From contig OV277864.1 in the NCBI GenBank assembly GCA_922989275.2, positions 71,490,158 through 71,554,157 on the forward strand: DNA of 64,000 bases, read 5' to 3'. Position numbers and translations under genes: made by a program. The DNA comes from Gari tellinella (Eukaryota; Mollusca; Bivalvia; Cardiida; Psammobiidae). Below the pieces are notes generated by a model, which was given only the letters and a program-made list of their open reading frames with translations, did no database searches and had not been told where the DNA came from. Within the stretch, counting starts at the first letter, position 1. Each line of letters opens with the position of its first letter. Below are positions 21,177 through 32,664 of this stretch, piece after piece.

Positions 21177-21781
21177 ACCAAAAGTAATGAAAACAAACAA
21201 TATTAAAGCATATGATTATGACAGTGTAGCCTGTATGCTAAATGCCGAACAAGAAAGTTATTGGGCTGTTCAGTATCGTGATTGGGGTTGCATCAAACAA
21301 GATAAACTATTTACAATCTGATACTATTTGTTTTTAGCATGCAACAACTGACGTTCAAAATGAAATTTCTAAATGAGTATTTTTACAGTGAGTATGTATT
21401 GTTATCTTACGTTCTGCAGTTAAATTTCTGGAACCTAGTCAGCTGTCAAGTAACTATGTATTGAGCTTGTCAAAACTGCTCTTAGAACATGAGTTAATAA
21501 ATGATTTGTCCTGTCATAGATAGACCTAAATTTCAGTAAAGTAAATGATTAAGATATATCAACAATTGGTCATGTGCTCAACAGCTTACAGCTTGGATCG
21601 CATGAAATCGTTTCAAAAGGCTGACTCAGTCCATTCTACTAATTACTCTACAGTTAACAGTTGGTTGAAATGTTGTTTTTTACATAATAAATGAGTTTTT
21701 GTGTGTGGGAAAGGCGTAAGTGAAAGACATTCAGAAGTTCCGACCAAATCGATGTTAAAGTGAACATCCACCGTTTATGTT
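21177..21781. other. Unassigned stretch
   Basis: AT-rich, no recognised repeat or exon. Confidence 0.45.
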
Positions 21782-21990
21782 TTAACTCTTTGGTCCCTAG
21801 TCACGCATAATATATGCGTCATTTGCAAAGAGCGTACCCGTGAGGAGTACACTTTTCCTATGCAACTCTTTGCAACCGTTACTGTCAATGAATTCGCTCT
21901 TTGCAATATAGGAATAACACCAGGAATGGCTCAAAATGTAAATCAAGAATGCAACGATAGAGCAACATTTATATATTCGATGTTAAGCAG
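21782..21990 (+). mobile_element. TTAA-3-related element with a variant hairpin
   Basis: TTAACTCTTTGGTCCCTAGT and CACGCATAATATATGCGTCA match the TTAA-3 left end. In place of H1 there is TTTGCAAAGAGCG (about 21820) answered by TCGCTCTTTGCAA (about 21893), so CAAACAG/CTGTTTG has become CAAAGAG/CTCTTTG on both sides. The right boundary is uncertain. Confidence 0.6.
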
Positions 21991-22532
21991 TTAATCGTTG
22001 TATAAATGTTTCACTATATAAGAGGTAACGGTTTGACTTAATACCATTATGGTGCAGCTTTAAGTTTGGTGTACATGACTTTCTGTATTGATGAATTGCA
22101 TTGTAAAATAATTCTAAGAACATGTCAGTGTTATTATCATAACATGTTTTAACATAAACTAGAACAGTTGAATGTAAAGCTGTGATACGCCTTATGTTTC
22201 TATAATGTATACCCTGGGACCTTCCAACCTTGTCGCGGTGCTGTGGCTTAATTGTTATAGGGAATATTTCTGTTTATTTGACCGAGATTATTCCCTCTGC
22301 GAAGCACAAAAAGGGAGGCAGGTCAATGGTTTTGATCCCATGCGCTGCTTCGCAACGTATGCGATTAGCCGAAATCATGTACCTGGAATCATCATAATCT
22401 CATCGCATCATCACTCATCATTCATCGGCGCTATATGACATATTTTGTGTCACAGTGCCGTAGAACCCAACTGTTTCATTATTATAATCATATTAGTGAT
22501 GTCTTGATTCATAATGACTCCAATATTATTAC
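21991..22532. other. Unassigned, with possible decayed SINE
   Basis: GGTCAATGGTTTTGATCCCA (about 22320) resembles a weak B-box and is followed by a CATCAT-rich tail at 22400-22430. No convincing A-box is seen, so a SINE is only possible. Confidence 0.3.
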
Positions 22533-22534
22533 TA

Positions 22535-22884
22535 CAGCGCTCCCTCTCTACAACGACACCGATTGTGAACACAAATATATGTGCGTTGTTCGGAGAGAGT
22601 CGTTATAGGGAAGGAAATTGGCTTACATTTGCAAACAGCTTAAATTCAGATAAGACGCCGCGCGCGTCTGGTCTGGATTCAAGCTGTTTTCACTCGTCAT
22701 TATATATATTCTAACAAATTGTCCATAATGTAACTTTCAGATAAACAGCAGACGACCATTTTAAGCAGACGACATTGCAGCCGTGAATAGGTTGGAGGTT
22801 ATGTTTTGTTTGGGGGAACAGCGGCAATCGTTGTTGTTAGGAGGGAATCGTTGTTAGGAGTGCCGTTGTAGGGAAGGAGCGCTG
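22535..22884 (+). mobile_element. TA-2 MITE, full length
   Basis: CAGCGCTCCCTCTCTACAAC to GGGAAGGAGCGCTG, TA on both sides. The H1 tip is shortened to GACGCCGCGCGCGTC (hairpin about 22629-22690). The right subterminal zone shows the repeated CGTTGTTAGGAGGGA units clearly. Confidence 0.93.
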
Positions 22885-22962
22885 TAATTGAGTATTTCTT
22901 TAGATATATTAACACATATCCTGCAATAATATTTTCGAATTAAAACCGGCGTCTTATATGGT

Positions 22963-23260
22963 AAACTCTTTCACTGCCACTATGACGCCATAAACACATT
23001 CGTCTTCCCGCAAACATCTTTTCTGTTGTTTTTTCTCTGATATTTGAATTTAAGACAGTTTCACCTAACCCTTTCACTCTCAAAGACTTCATAAAGCGCA
23101 TTTGCACACAGTACCGATCCTGATCAGTTTAAAATTATGTCAGTTGTACTGTCTTAAAGCTAACTTTGAAACGATATTGAAGACAGCAATATTGAAGCAG
23201 ACAACAATATGGCGGTGTAGGAGTAAAAGCATCACGACAATTTGACAATAAAAGGGTTAC
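22963..23260 (+). mobile_element. TTAA-1 MITE plus adjoining left-end fragment
   Basis: 23066-23260 runs from CTAACCCTTTCACTCTCAAA to ATAAAAGGGTTAC with most of H1 deleted (only TTGCACACAGTACCGATCCT remains). Just before it, 22963-23050 begins AAACTCTTTCACTGCCAC, the left end of a TTAA-1b-type copy without its hairpin. Confidence 0.75.
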
Positions 23261-23676
23261 AAATACATTTATTTAATGGACAGTTTTGATGCTGAGCAGA
23301 CGAGCTTGAAACTGAAGGAGGTAAATTGATACACTATTGGAGTATAATTATATGTTCAGATCCAAATTTTATACCAAGATTCTCTGATTAAGGCCAGGGT
23401 GCAAATATAGCTGGGAATACTTGATTGATCCGATTCCAAATAAAGCTGTGTATACTAAACCAATTATATCTTATGCAAACAGTTTTGAACAAGATCAGAT
23501 GCAATGTATACCGTCTCTGACTCGGGCTCCAAACTGATTTTCACTCCGAGGTTTCCATTTTCAAAAAGATGTACTTTCTCCTACTGATCAAGATCTACAC
23601 ATATTCCCAGTGCTCTATTCGCAGGTAAACCAATTGTAAAGAAGGAGTCTACTTGTCGCTTTTGTCCATTTACAAG
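23261..23676. other. Unassigned, with TA-1 remnant
   Basis: 23474-23590 holds an eroded TA-1 core: GCAAACAGTTTTGAACAAGA, a disrupted tip, GGGCTCCAAACTGATTTTCA and then AAAAAGATGTACTTTCTCC. The rest is unassigned. Confidence 0.5.
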
Positions 23677-23678
23677 TA

Positions 23679-24089
23679 CAGTGAATTTCGCTTATAACGA
23701 AAGTTGATATAACAAAAAACACAATTCATTCCCTATATCTAATGTACGTTTAGTGACCTGGGTCCCGTTTTACTAAACTACTTACGCAAAATTTTTGCGT
23801 AAGTCAAATTTTTTTATTTTAATCTATATTTTTTATTATCACTTGCTACAAACAGCAAATAGCCAGATCAGAGGACGCGCTTTTAGCGCGTCCTCTGATC
23901 TGGCAATTTGCTGTTTGCAAACGTTTATGATCGAAAAATAAGAATTAAACGACTTTGACTTACGCAAAATTTTTGCGTAAGTTGTTTAGTAAAACGGGCC
24001 CCTGGACCTGCTATAAAAATTATTTGGATACATGTATAACGAAAGAAATCAGACGGTCCGGACGAGTTCGTTATAAGTGAGCTTCACTG
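23679..24089. mobile_element. pogo/Tigger-like TIR element, interrupted
   Basis: Ends CAGTGAATTTCGCTTATAAC and the near-complement TTCGTTATAAGTGAGCTTCACTG, bordered by TA. The CAGTG start plus an AACGA core is the usual layout of pogo/Tigger termini. Without the insert at 23759-24004 it would be only about 165 bp, so it is a MITE. Confidence 0.85.
23759..24004. mobile_element. GC-1 foldback element
   Basis: Ends GGGTCCCGTTTTACTAAACT and its complement, each followed by TTACGCAAAATTTTTGCGTAA, itself a palindrome. The centre is an H1 hairpin at 23849-23917 with stem CAAATAGCCA and tip GACGCGCTTTTAGCGCGTC. It sits inside the pogo-like element. Matches 47288-47527. Confidence 0.9.
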
Positions 24090-24092
24090 TAG

Positions 24093-24654
24093 TTAACCAA
24101 TCTGTGTCAACGATCCCATATATTGGACATATGCATTATGCAGCGTCTGATCAGAGTCTACACTGTTTGCTAAAAGGAATTTCAATATAGAGTGCTCCCT
24201 CTCTACAACGGCCCTCCCAATAACGACTCCCTCCTTGCATCGATACTTGCCGCCGTTCCCTAAATAGGACAATTATGTCTAACGTTTTAAAGTTGCAATG
24301 TTGTCTGCTTAAAATTGTCGTCTGCTGTTTTTCTCAAAGTAACATAATGGGCATTTTGACAGAAAAACACTTAACGATGAGTGACAAACAGCTTGAATCC
24401 AGATCAGACGCCGCGTTACGCGGCGTCTGATCTGGATTCAAGCTGTTTGCAAATGTAAGCCGATTTCCCTCCCTATAACGACTCCCTCCGAACAACGCGC
24501 ACAATTTCTGTCCCCCAATGGGTGTCGTTGTAGAGAGGGAGCACTGTAAAACAAAAATGGAAATGAAAACTTTTGACCAGGCATCCCTTTGATAAAAAAT
24601 GGACTAATCCAATAAATAAACAGGGAAGAATCCACTAGGCGAAAAATGGGTTTA
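24093..24654 (+). mobile_element. TTAA-2 MITE split by TA-2
   Basis: The left part (24093-24189) has TTAACCAATCTGTGTCAACG, then only the right H1 arm, GCAGCGTCTGATCAGAGTCT, then TTCAATATA. The right part (24547-24654) resumes TAAAACAAAAATGGAAATG and GACCAGGCATCCCTTTGATA and ends near GAAAAATGGGTTTA. The intact copies read CAATATAAAAC at the junction. Confidence 0.9.
24190..24546 (-). mobile_element. TA-2 MITE nested in TTAA-2
   Basis: GAGTGCTCCCTCTCTACAAC to GTAGAGAGGGAGCACTG, with TA on each side; the host sequence shows a single TA there, so TA is the target duplication. H1 is at 24385-24449 with a perfect tip. Confidence 0.96.
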
Positions 24655-25371
24655 TTCTGGACCGCTTACCAGGGTGTCTCACGATATTGTCATTTGCATT
24701 TCTGAAATGCATTTATAAAGTTGTTTTTGAGTTAATTTGTTTGATTTTAATGAGACAAAAAACGAGCTACAATGCATTCCACTAGGACACCAACTGTGTG
24801 TAAACATCACGTTAAGACAGTTTTCTCAAGCGATCGTCTTGGGAATTTCCTTGAGGTGCACACACCATCTTTCCTTCTCAACCACATGTCTGAAGATTGA
24901 TATTCTATCAGGTCGTATTTAGAGAGTCCGGCTGATAATCGGATAAATAGTGTCCCTAAACGCTAACATCGAGCATTGCTTGTAAAAAGAAAATGACACA
25001 TGCCTTTCTTAAATACCAAATAAATTCAGACATGGAAGATACTGAAATAACCCGAAGGTTTGGCAGCTCAAGAAACAGATTTAATAAATTCGCATCTTCA
25101 TGCTACGTCTCTGGCATTTTCAGTATTTTAGATCTAGATCGGACGTCGATACCCGCTCACGATCAAAAGGCTATGAATCTCCTCGGTTTATTTGTCATCA
25201 ACGTGCCTGAAAATTAATTTTAATTAAGAAACAAATGCTCGACAAATTAAAAGACAGCAATTTGTAATTCTATGCTGATTTTGATAATATCAAATAGCAC
25301 GCTCATTAGAGATCACGTCTTTATAACCATTCCTAAATTTAAGTAATTGCTCAAATATCTCAAACGGTGTT
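24655..25371. other. Unassigned stretch
   Basis: No repeat recognised. A 74-codon frame at 24993-25217 has a mixed amino-acid composition but no motif I can name; there is no supporting splice or promoter context. Confidence 0.4.
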
Positions 25372-25575
25372 ATACCCTTTTCTGTCCTGTTCCTTATTTA
25401 CAATGTTTATTTGCATACAGTATGGATTCTTTGCGTATTTGATCAGAATTCAAACGGTTGACACTCATTGCAGTATCATGCTAGTGAAATTACTTTAACT
25501 TAATATTGTAGAAATTAAAGTACACCCACAACTAATTAAAGCAAATGGCGTCATAGTAGTGATAGAATTAATGAT
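25372..25575 (+). mobile_element. TTAA-1 MITE, strongly eroded
   Basis: TATACCCTTTTCTGTCC, TTTGCATACAGTATGGATTC, TTTGATCAGAATTCAAACGG and TTGACACTCATTGCAGTATC keep the TTAA-1 order, with a reduced hairpin and decayed ends. Confidence 0.55.
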
Positions 25576-25694
25576 AATTCCCAATCATTGCAAAGACAAT
25601 AACATCGTGATTAACGGATTGAATTAAGCAGCTTATTTGATTTCTAAAAAACTCAGAAATCAGGTAACAAATGAAAGTCTCTGTTACTATTGTA

Positions 25695-25871
25695 CAGCTT
25701 TCTCTTAAAACCACTAGTTGAACAATTAATATTTCCTTTTTTGAAGGCGGGTGGCTGGTTCAAACATTGAATAGTTTTCTGTTTTACATTCATCTTGTTT
25801 TAATATGTCACCTAATTCTATGATAGTCATTTAATATTCTTTTCAGTAGTCGAAATAGAGAAGTTTTAGTG
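25695..25871. mobile_element. TA-3 MITE, degenerate
   Basis: CAGCTTTCTCTTAAAACCAC after TA at the left; TAGTCGAAATAGAGAAGTTT at the right. Only the right H2 arm (TTTTCTGTTTTACATTCATC, TTGTTTTAATATGTCACC) is recognisable. Confidence 0.65.
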
Positions 25872-25984
25872 TTTTATTGAATGGGTTCTATAGGAAATAA
25901 ACCAAACTGCATATATACATTATAATTTCAACAAAATAGAATATTATGCGCTTGTTGTTCATATTTCCTTCTTTGATTGCAGTA

Positions 25985-26325
25985 CAGCGTTCACTCTCAT
26001 AAACGACACCCATTGGGAGGCAGAAATTATGTGCGTCGTTAAGAGGAAGTCGTTATAGGGAGGGAAATTGACTTACTTTTTCTAACAGCTTGAATCCAGA
26101 TCAGATGCCGCATAACGCGGCATCTGTTCTGGATTCAAACTGTTTGCCACTCGACATTAGGTTTTTTTCAGAGAAAATTTCCAATACGTGACTTTGAGAA
26201 AAACAGCATACGACAATTGGAAGCAGACGATATTGCAGGTGTAAAAGCGTTAAACGTTATTGCGAAAAACGTTGTTGTAAGGAGGGAGTCGTTGTTGGGA
26301 GGGTTGTTGTAGAGAGGGAGCATTG
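25985..26325 (+). mobile_element. TA-2 MITE, full length
   Basis: CAGCGTTCACTCTCATAAAC to GTAGAGAGGGAGCATTG, TA at both sides. The H1 hairpin at 26082-26146 has a GATGCCGCATAACGCGGCATC tip in which both arms share the GATGCC change. Confidence 0.92.
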
Positions 26326-26327
26326 TA

Positions 26328-28341
26328 AATGCACAATATGCCAGCTGAATATGAAGGTATATGAAGTGATTTGTATAACAATTTGAGGTTTACTTTAAAA
26401 GAATGGCCCGAAATTGTTGGAAGCTAACAAGCCGTATACACGAATGCAAAGACTTGCTTATACAAAATTGTTCGAGCATATTTGCAACGTTTTGCAATGT
26501 GTGCATTCTAATATTCGTTTTTTCTGTCCGGGATGCATTCCCATGACATATGCATTCGCTACTGATGCTTATTTATTGCATCCGTCGGAGACTTATGATA
26601 GACATGGGAATACATGGGAATTATTTTACACTAAATGCCTAGATATAAATTTTCTAAAAGACCAAAACCGCATCAAAAAGGGAATCCGATTTACTTAAGA
26701 TAGTTTGATATTAAAGAATGGTGTTATTTAGGGGTATTCATTTAAACAAAACAGAATAACATAAATAGTTTTATCAAACAGTTTAGATCAGAGCTTTGTC
26801 AATCAAAGATTTCATGTAATTTGAATATATATGAATATATTCCCTGTCAGGCGAATCTCTGCTTGAAAAAGCATTTTTGTTATCAAATGTGGATTTTAAG
26901 ATAAAAAGATCGAAGAAAACAATTGATCTGTATTAGGAGTTTTAAATGTATCTGTACCAAAGTCTCAGAAGTTAGTGGCTACATTCGAATGTATATGTCC
27001 ATGGGAAAACTGTAACGCACCGTCACCTTAAAGCAGCTAAATACCTACCATTTCAATAATAAATACATGTGTTACGTTAGTGTCACTGGTTCATGTATTT
27101 TACAAAATACATGAAATACCTACCTGTAATTTACTGAAGCCGAGTTGTGACAGTGGTTGATAAATGTAGAAGTGTATAATTTCTATGGTGATATTGCTAA
27201 TCATTCTATTTACGCTTATTGCATTTTATTGTTTCTTTTAAACTTTAATCACCATCATCATAGGCTATCAGGACTTGGTATGCATTTCAAAAAAGTTTGG
27301 ATCCCTTGAGCAACTCTCCGCTGTCATTCCTGTCACTTGGTTCAGTTTGTTTCTGGAAAGGAAACAATCACAATTATGACGGATGTAATTAACATATACT
27401 AGTGCATAAAGGCTAGCTTAGTGTAAATTTATTTTATTTCAATATACGAGTACTAGGTTTACACAGTGAATCGGGTGTTTGCCAAAAGTTCTCGCAACCT
27501 TAAAATTCTTGTTTATTTTTCGTTGTGATAAGATGTTTAGAATAATTTTACAAAGGCTCTTAACAGTATGTAAACAAGAATTCAATGATAACAATTAAAG
27601 TTTTAAATTCAAGCAAAAATGGTATCATGTACATGTACGGCATGCACACTATTTGACACAAAAGAGTTTTGTTTAAGGTACTTAGAAATTCACCGTTACA
27701 TGACATGTTAACTGGTTTATATTTAAATTACTCTATAGTCGAATTCAAACCAAATGGAATTTATATGTACGAACTAAATTATACATTTATCACAGCAATT
27801 TAGACATCATATCCAATTTACGTATTGTTTAAAAATCAAAGAAGAAAATATGAACAACAATCACATATTCTTTTTAGCATAAAACATTTCAATCAATTTA
27901 ACGTAATTTTGTTGTAACCAGCTAGTTAATGAATATGTCTTATGGCTAAGCTGTAGATCAGGAAAACTAATGAAAATGACATCAAGTGTTAATATGCTGA
28001 AAACTGTGACATGGTGATTAAATGTAGCACGTTCTTTTCGCTCCTGGGAGAACGGATTATGTCTGTTTATGACAGAACCGTGTGAGCTTTTTGTAATAAT
28101 GCCTGATTTATGTAAGTGAAGGCTACGCTTAGTATAGCGTGTGGTGTCATTATATAACCCGAAATAATAGATCAATCGTATGTTATTAATGACTCATATC
28201 GACTGGCACCTGTAGGTTGCCAAAGGAGAATACGCACAGGTGTCGTAAATTTGTTTTTATAAACAAAAACTGTTAATCTGAAAAAACAAAGCTGCTGTAA
28301 AACGGTACTAGATTAGATTCCCAAATGGATATGACACAGCA
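26328..28341. other. Longest MITE-poor stretch
   Basis: About 2 kb without a recognised element. Frames at 26414-26698 (94 codons) and 27861-28175 (104 codons, minus) have no recognisable domain. Short inverted copies of ATTTTACAAAATACATGAA occur near 27095. Any single-copy exon in the window is most likely here or at 53-54.7 kb, but I cannot support one. Confidence 0.45.
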
Positions 28342-28776
28342 CATTGGGCGCTCTACTGTTATTTCTATCAGTCGGCATAAAGAAGCCATTTGCTTCGTTG
28401 CTCGTGGTTGATGAGGTAACGTGATCGCCATTTTGCGGGCTGTCTTTTGTATGTTTATTATGTTTATTTTATATCTAATTGTATTTATTTGTCTTTTCCT
28501 GGCGGCCTGCATTTTGGCGCTCTACTATTGTTTCTATCGGTCGACAATCATAAGCCGGTTGCTTCATTGCTGATTGATGGGAGTAATGTGATCGCCATTT
28601 TGGGGGCTGTCTTTTATATGTTTATTCATGTTTATTTTAGATCTTATTGTAGTTATTTTGTCTTTTCGTGCTTCACATTTGTGTAACTTCATGTGAAGCG
28701 CTTTTGAACGCACTACCCCTGTGTGAAAAGAGCGCTATATAAATCTGGTATAATAATAATAATAATAATAATAATG
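28342..28776 (+). mobile_element. Retrotransposon-like repeat with (TAA)n tail
   Basis: Two tandem units, about 169 bp apart, share GGCGCTCTACT..TTTCTATC, GTGATCGCCATTTTG and GGGCTGTCTTTT. They are followed by CTTCATGTGAAGCGCTTTTG, AGAGCGCTATATAAATCTGG and a (TAA)n run. The GCGCTATATAAAT-plus-short-tandem tail is typical of 3' ends of L2/CR1-type LINEs and their SINE partners. Confidence 0.65.
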
Positions 28777-28827
28777 CGAACTGAAATAGCATTGCAAGCA
28801 GTATTAACATACACTTTCTAAAAGGTA

Positions 28828-29050
28828 CAGTGGAGCAAACTTTATTATTTCCCGTTTAAACGAAACGAAACGCAAACGCAAAACACTAAAACAATTCTAA
28901 TCCTTCATGCTTATCTTAGTGGCAAACAGTTTGGAGCCTGATCAGGCGCTGGGCTACCCGGTGTCTGATCTGGCTCCAAACTGTTTGCAATAGAAATCAT
29001 AGTTTTAGCTTAAACGCGTTTATTGGGAAAGAATAACGTTTTCTCCACTG
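28828..29050 (-). mobile_element. TA-1 MITE, diverged
   Basis: CAGTGGAGCAAACTTTATTA to AACGTTTTCTCCACTG, with TA on both sides. The first subterminal block is shortened. H1 at 28923-28987 has a mispaired tip (GCGCTGGGCTACCCGGTGTC). Confidence 0.92.
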
Positions 29051-29331
29051 TATGTGCGTAGTGACAAATCAACACTTTCACTGCCATATTGTTACCTGCT
29101 TTCAACAATTGTCGATTGCTGTTCTTCATCAAATTGATAAACAGTCGAAGCTAGATACTCTAAACTCACTTAAATCGATGTTATCAGTATTTCGTAAGTT
29201 GAATTTCAACAATTCGATCTCGTTTAAGTCGTCTTTACCCATATTTTAAAGTTAAAACGTGGCTTTGACACGTTTTAACTGTGAACATTGGGTATTTTTC
29301 AAACTAACGCGATTTCAAAGTTTTGAGTTTT

Positions 29332-29440
29332 GAGTGTATTGTATTAAAGAAAATATCGATGTTCTATCGTTGTTAAACGGTTGGGAGTTGTGATGCGCAG
29401 GAATTGACCACGAAGGCCGAAGGCAACCACAACAAATATC
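29332..29440. repeat. Family C palindrome, one arm
   Basis: ATATCGATGTTCTATCGTTG, GGTTGGGAGTTGTGATGCGC, AGGAATTGACCACGAAGGCC match one side of the palindromes at 30794 and 42963. The sequence breaks off just past the centre at GCCGAAGGCAACCACAAC. Confidence 0.7.
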
Positions 29441-29480
29441 AAGTTTAGATATAAGAAAAAATATCTCAGAAATAGGACAA

Positions 29481-30484
29481 TAACTTGCAACCAATTTCAA
29501 GAACAACTGACACTAATGTCCTGTAATCATATAACATATAACAATACTATGCATGCATGTCCAATGTTTAGTTTTCGATATAGTTATATCTTTTAATTAG
29601 TTATTAACAAAGTGGTACCAACAACACTTAAGGTACAATAAAGAATACATGTACTTTATAAGTTAAAAAAATACCGGAAGCTATACTCAAGCTCAATGAT
29701 ATACAATATAAGTTTTAACAGCAAACGAGGATAAAAACAAACAAAATATTTAAACTGTATACAATAATAATGTTTTGAAAATGTTGACATTTTTTTTAAC
29801 TTATAAGTTAACAAAGTTAACAGTTTAATGCCGTTTCTGATATGCGTCCAAACTGTTTATAAAGGTTTTGCCATGAAATATGTTCTTCTACACTGTACAC
29901 TGCAAGTGTGTAGCTGTGAATAATTCAGTATATAATTTTCTTGAATAAAAAATAATTTCATTACGTCGGTGAATAACTACCTACTTAATGAATCAGGTGC
30001 ATTTCGATCGATTGTGTATCAATATTTAATCTTGCTCCAGAAGCTATCATGTTTAGTTAAAAACTCTTAAGAGAGATCTTACCTAACTTAATCTATACAT
30101 TTCAAAGATAAAACGTAATGGTGTTGAATGAGTGCTATGTAAATTACATGATAAACAATTTTCCTGAAGGAATGGTCTGGTTTACCTCCACCCTGAGTAG
30201 TACCGCCAAAAGCATTTTACATTATGAATGGGTTTACATTTAAGTAATCCGAAATAAGAAAACGTATGTGAATAAGCATTCTTGTATTGTAAATTGTATA
30301 TCATTAAAGTACATGTTTTCACTGATATTCTAACATGACACGTGAATTCGGCTCTTTAAACAAAGAACACATTTACTGTGACATATCTAGTATTATATGC
30401 CCCGTTGTTGAAATAGTCCGTTATAAAGGCTCTTCCTGTGCGCGCCCTACGTTAAAACACAGTTTCTTCAATGAAAGGCATGTG
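29481..30484. other. Unassigned, with small remnants
   Basis: An H1 remnant lies at about 29824-29865 (GCCGTTTCTGATATGCGTCC, AAACTGTTTAT). ACTTTATAAGTTAAAAAAAT near 29653 is inverted at 29789. TTCTAACATGACACGTGAAT, near 30330, recurs at about 42550, marking a short dispersed repeat. Confidence 0.45.
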
Positions 30485-30620
30485 GCGTAATATTTCCTAG
30501 CAGCTGGTAGCTTAAAGCAGGCAGAAATGAGAGCAAAATTCACCTCAAGGCAAAATCTGTTTTACTTTCATCCTGCTTTTAATGGTCCCCTTTGTTCAGA
30601 AGAAAGCTAGAAACATGCTA
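30485..30620 (-). mobile_element. TTAA-4 core, degenerate
   Basis: GTAGCTTAAAGCAGGCAGAA, an eroded tip CACCTCAAGGC, and TTTACTTTCATCCTGCTTTT form an H2 hairpin. It is followed by GGTCCCCTTTG and a decayed CTAGAAACATG. The TTAA ends are not recognisable. Confidence 0.65.
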
Positions 30621-30793
30621 CTTTTATTAGGTATGACGTTTTCGGAATGGGTAGCATGGAACAGTAATAAAAGGGCGTTCCTACTCCATGTAGATATTCG
30701 TTGTGAAAATAGTCCGATGCAGTTGTTGCCCAAAATTACTTTAAAGGAACCTAAGTAGACCCGGTTAGACCCTTATTTGTAATGTCAGTATCG

Positions 30794-30963
30794 AAATAAT
30801 CTATGTTCTGCCGTTGTTAATCGGTTAAATAACAACGGTTAGTCGTTGTGAGGCGCATGAATTGACTACTCAGGACTTCGGCCTTCGTGGCCAATTTCTG
30901 CGCATCGCACCTCCCAATAGTTATTAATTAACCGATAAACAACTGTAGAATATAGATTATTTC
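30794..30963. repeat. Family C palindrome, full
   Basis: The arms start AATAATCTATGTTCTGCCGT and end with the mirror TGTAGAATATAGATTATT; the centre is CAGGACTTCGGCCTTCGTGG. Includes the internal GGCGCATGAATTGAC arm also seen at 29332 and 42963. Confidence 0.82.
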
Positions 30964-30997
30964 TTTAATATATATTAAATATATCAACAACAGTGTC

Positions 30998-31062
30998 TGC
31001 GCGCGCGTGTGTGTATGTGTGTGTGTGTGTGTGTGTTTGTTATGATATGACTGTGTGTGTGT
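30998..31062 (+). repeat. (GT)n microsatellite
   Basis: GCGCGCGCGTGTGTGTATG followed by an uninterrupted GT run to about 31036, then a second short GT run after TTTGTTATGATATGAC. Two overlapping minus-strand frames across it are repeat artefacts. Confidence 0.95.
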
Positions 31063-31789
31063 TCTGCTTGAGAGGTGGGTGTATTGTTTGTGTTGCTTTT
31101 CCTGCTTGAGTCTTTCGTATTTATTTGTCGTTGATTTCGACACAATTGAACTTGAATGCAATGCACACTAAGCCATCGTTGAATGCTACTTCAGTCCTAC
31201 AAACTTAGTAATTATCTACGAAAGCATAGCATATAGTTAAGGAAAAGAAATGTGCACTTGTTAGAATTAAAAATCAATTTGCATTAACGCGTTTTTTGCC
31301 AACAGTTGACGTTCAATGCAAACCGTTTGTGGTTAGATAAGACGCCGAGTAATTCAACGTCAGCAAACTGTTACATGCTCAAGATTCGTTTTCGGAAACA
31401 TATCGATGTATTCAACTCGATTCGTTCTCGTCGGAAATAGCCGATAACATTGAGAAAAGCTGTTTCCGTAAAATTGTCGGGCGCTGAATACAACACACTG
31501 TACTGAATCGCCAACTTGCGATGTGTTTATAATATACCATCAATGTACACCGTGAATAGCATAATAATCGTTCAAACCAGTTTATACGTATAGAAATTAG
31601 TTGATCTTTGAAGCAGAACAATAATTTTTTAAGTCACAAGTTGTTACGCGGAAAGTGTACATGTACGTGTACATGGCATATCGCTTATCAAAAACGAGGT
31701 CGGCATAAAATACAAACGGTACGATACATACACATACTAGATGACAATGCGATACAGTGTGATGTATTCAGCTCGAAAAACGTGAGAAA
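31063..31789. other. Unassigned, with H1 remnant
   Basis: An eroded hairpin at about 31317-31371 (GCAAACCGTTTGTGGTTAGA, AAGACGCCGAGTAATTC, GTCAGCAAACTG). Near 31657 there are stacked GTACATGTACGTGTACATG motifs. No gene seen. Confidence 0.45.
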
Positions 31790-31930
31790 AGACACGTGTC
31801 AACTAGACGCAAGGTGATAGTATAACAGAAAGCTCCTAAAGGAGCTTTCCGTTTTACTGTAACATTTAAGCAGTCAGGAAACACCTAATAATTAACACAA
31901 TTCGGTGGTCGTTATTGAGAGGTTTTACTG
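31790..31930. mobile_element. TA-3 MITE, left-truncated
   Basis: The H2 hairpin keeps AGGTGATAGTATAACAGAAA and tip AGCTCCTAAAGGAGCT. The right end GTCGTTATTGAGAGGTTTTA is intact to CTG. The left terminus and part of the left H2 arm are gone. Confidence 0.78.
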
Positions 31931-32214
31931 CACTTCTGCACTATTCCGTGTTTCATGTTTCCTCCCACAACTATTATAATACACAAGCCTTTGTACTCTA
32001 ATTACGAACCGGAAATTAGTTTGTCATTCTGAAGTTTCGTAAACATGCTCGAGCAATCATGTAACTCTGCCCTCTTATTTTCATGGATATCAAAATAGCT
32101 GTACGCGGCATATTAGTGAAGATCCATAAAACAGTCGTGAAGACGGCTGGATATCATAAACAATAAATGCCTTGTGTAGGTACTTGACCACGTTATTAAG
32201 CCTATCGGTATGAG

Positions 32215-32411
32215 TTAACTATTTGCATCCTAGCGGCGGATATGTCCTACAATGATTATCTTTGCAAACAGTTTGGATACAGATGTGACGCCGCGTAAAC
32301 GCGGCGTCTCATTAGTTTCCAAACTCTTTGATAAATTGACCCCCTTTTGAAAAGAAAATTTGAAAGTACTAGTTTTAGAAACGAAAACATACCCTGCATG
32401 CAAAGAGTTAA
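32215..32411 (+). mobile_element. TTAA-1b MITE
   Basis: TTAACTATTTGCATCCTAGC to GCATGCAAAGAGTTAA. The H1 hairpin (32265-32330) keeps GACGCCGCGTAAACGCGGCGTC, with an odd flank GATGTG/TCATTAG. Right arm CTCTTTG pairs imperfectly with CAAACAG. Confidence 0.85.
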
Positions 32412-32664
32412 ACCAATCGTGTTAGGAATGTTGCGTCTATGTGCCATATTTTGGACGGTATACAATTGAACCTACTCATGTTTCAAAGACAAACGTGGCA
32501 TAGCTGTTGAGTATGTTCAATTAAACCGAGTTTGATATATAGCAATATGTAGCAATTCAAATAAGTTCTATGCAAGGGACGTTTTAGTTAACAGGTTTTG
32601 ATTGTAGTTAGTTTTGTTCTAGAGTATATAGAGGAAGACGTAACACTCCAAATGAAAGTGTTTG

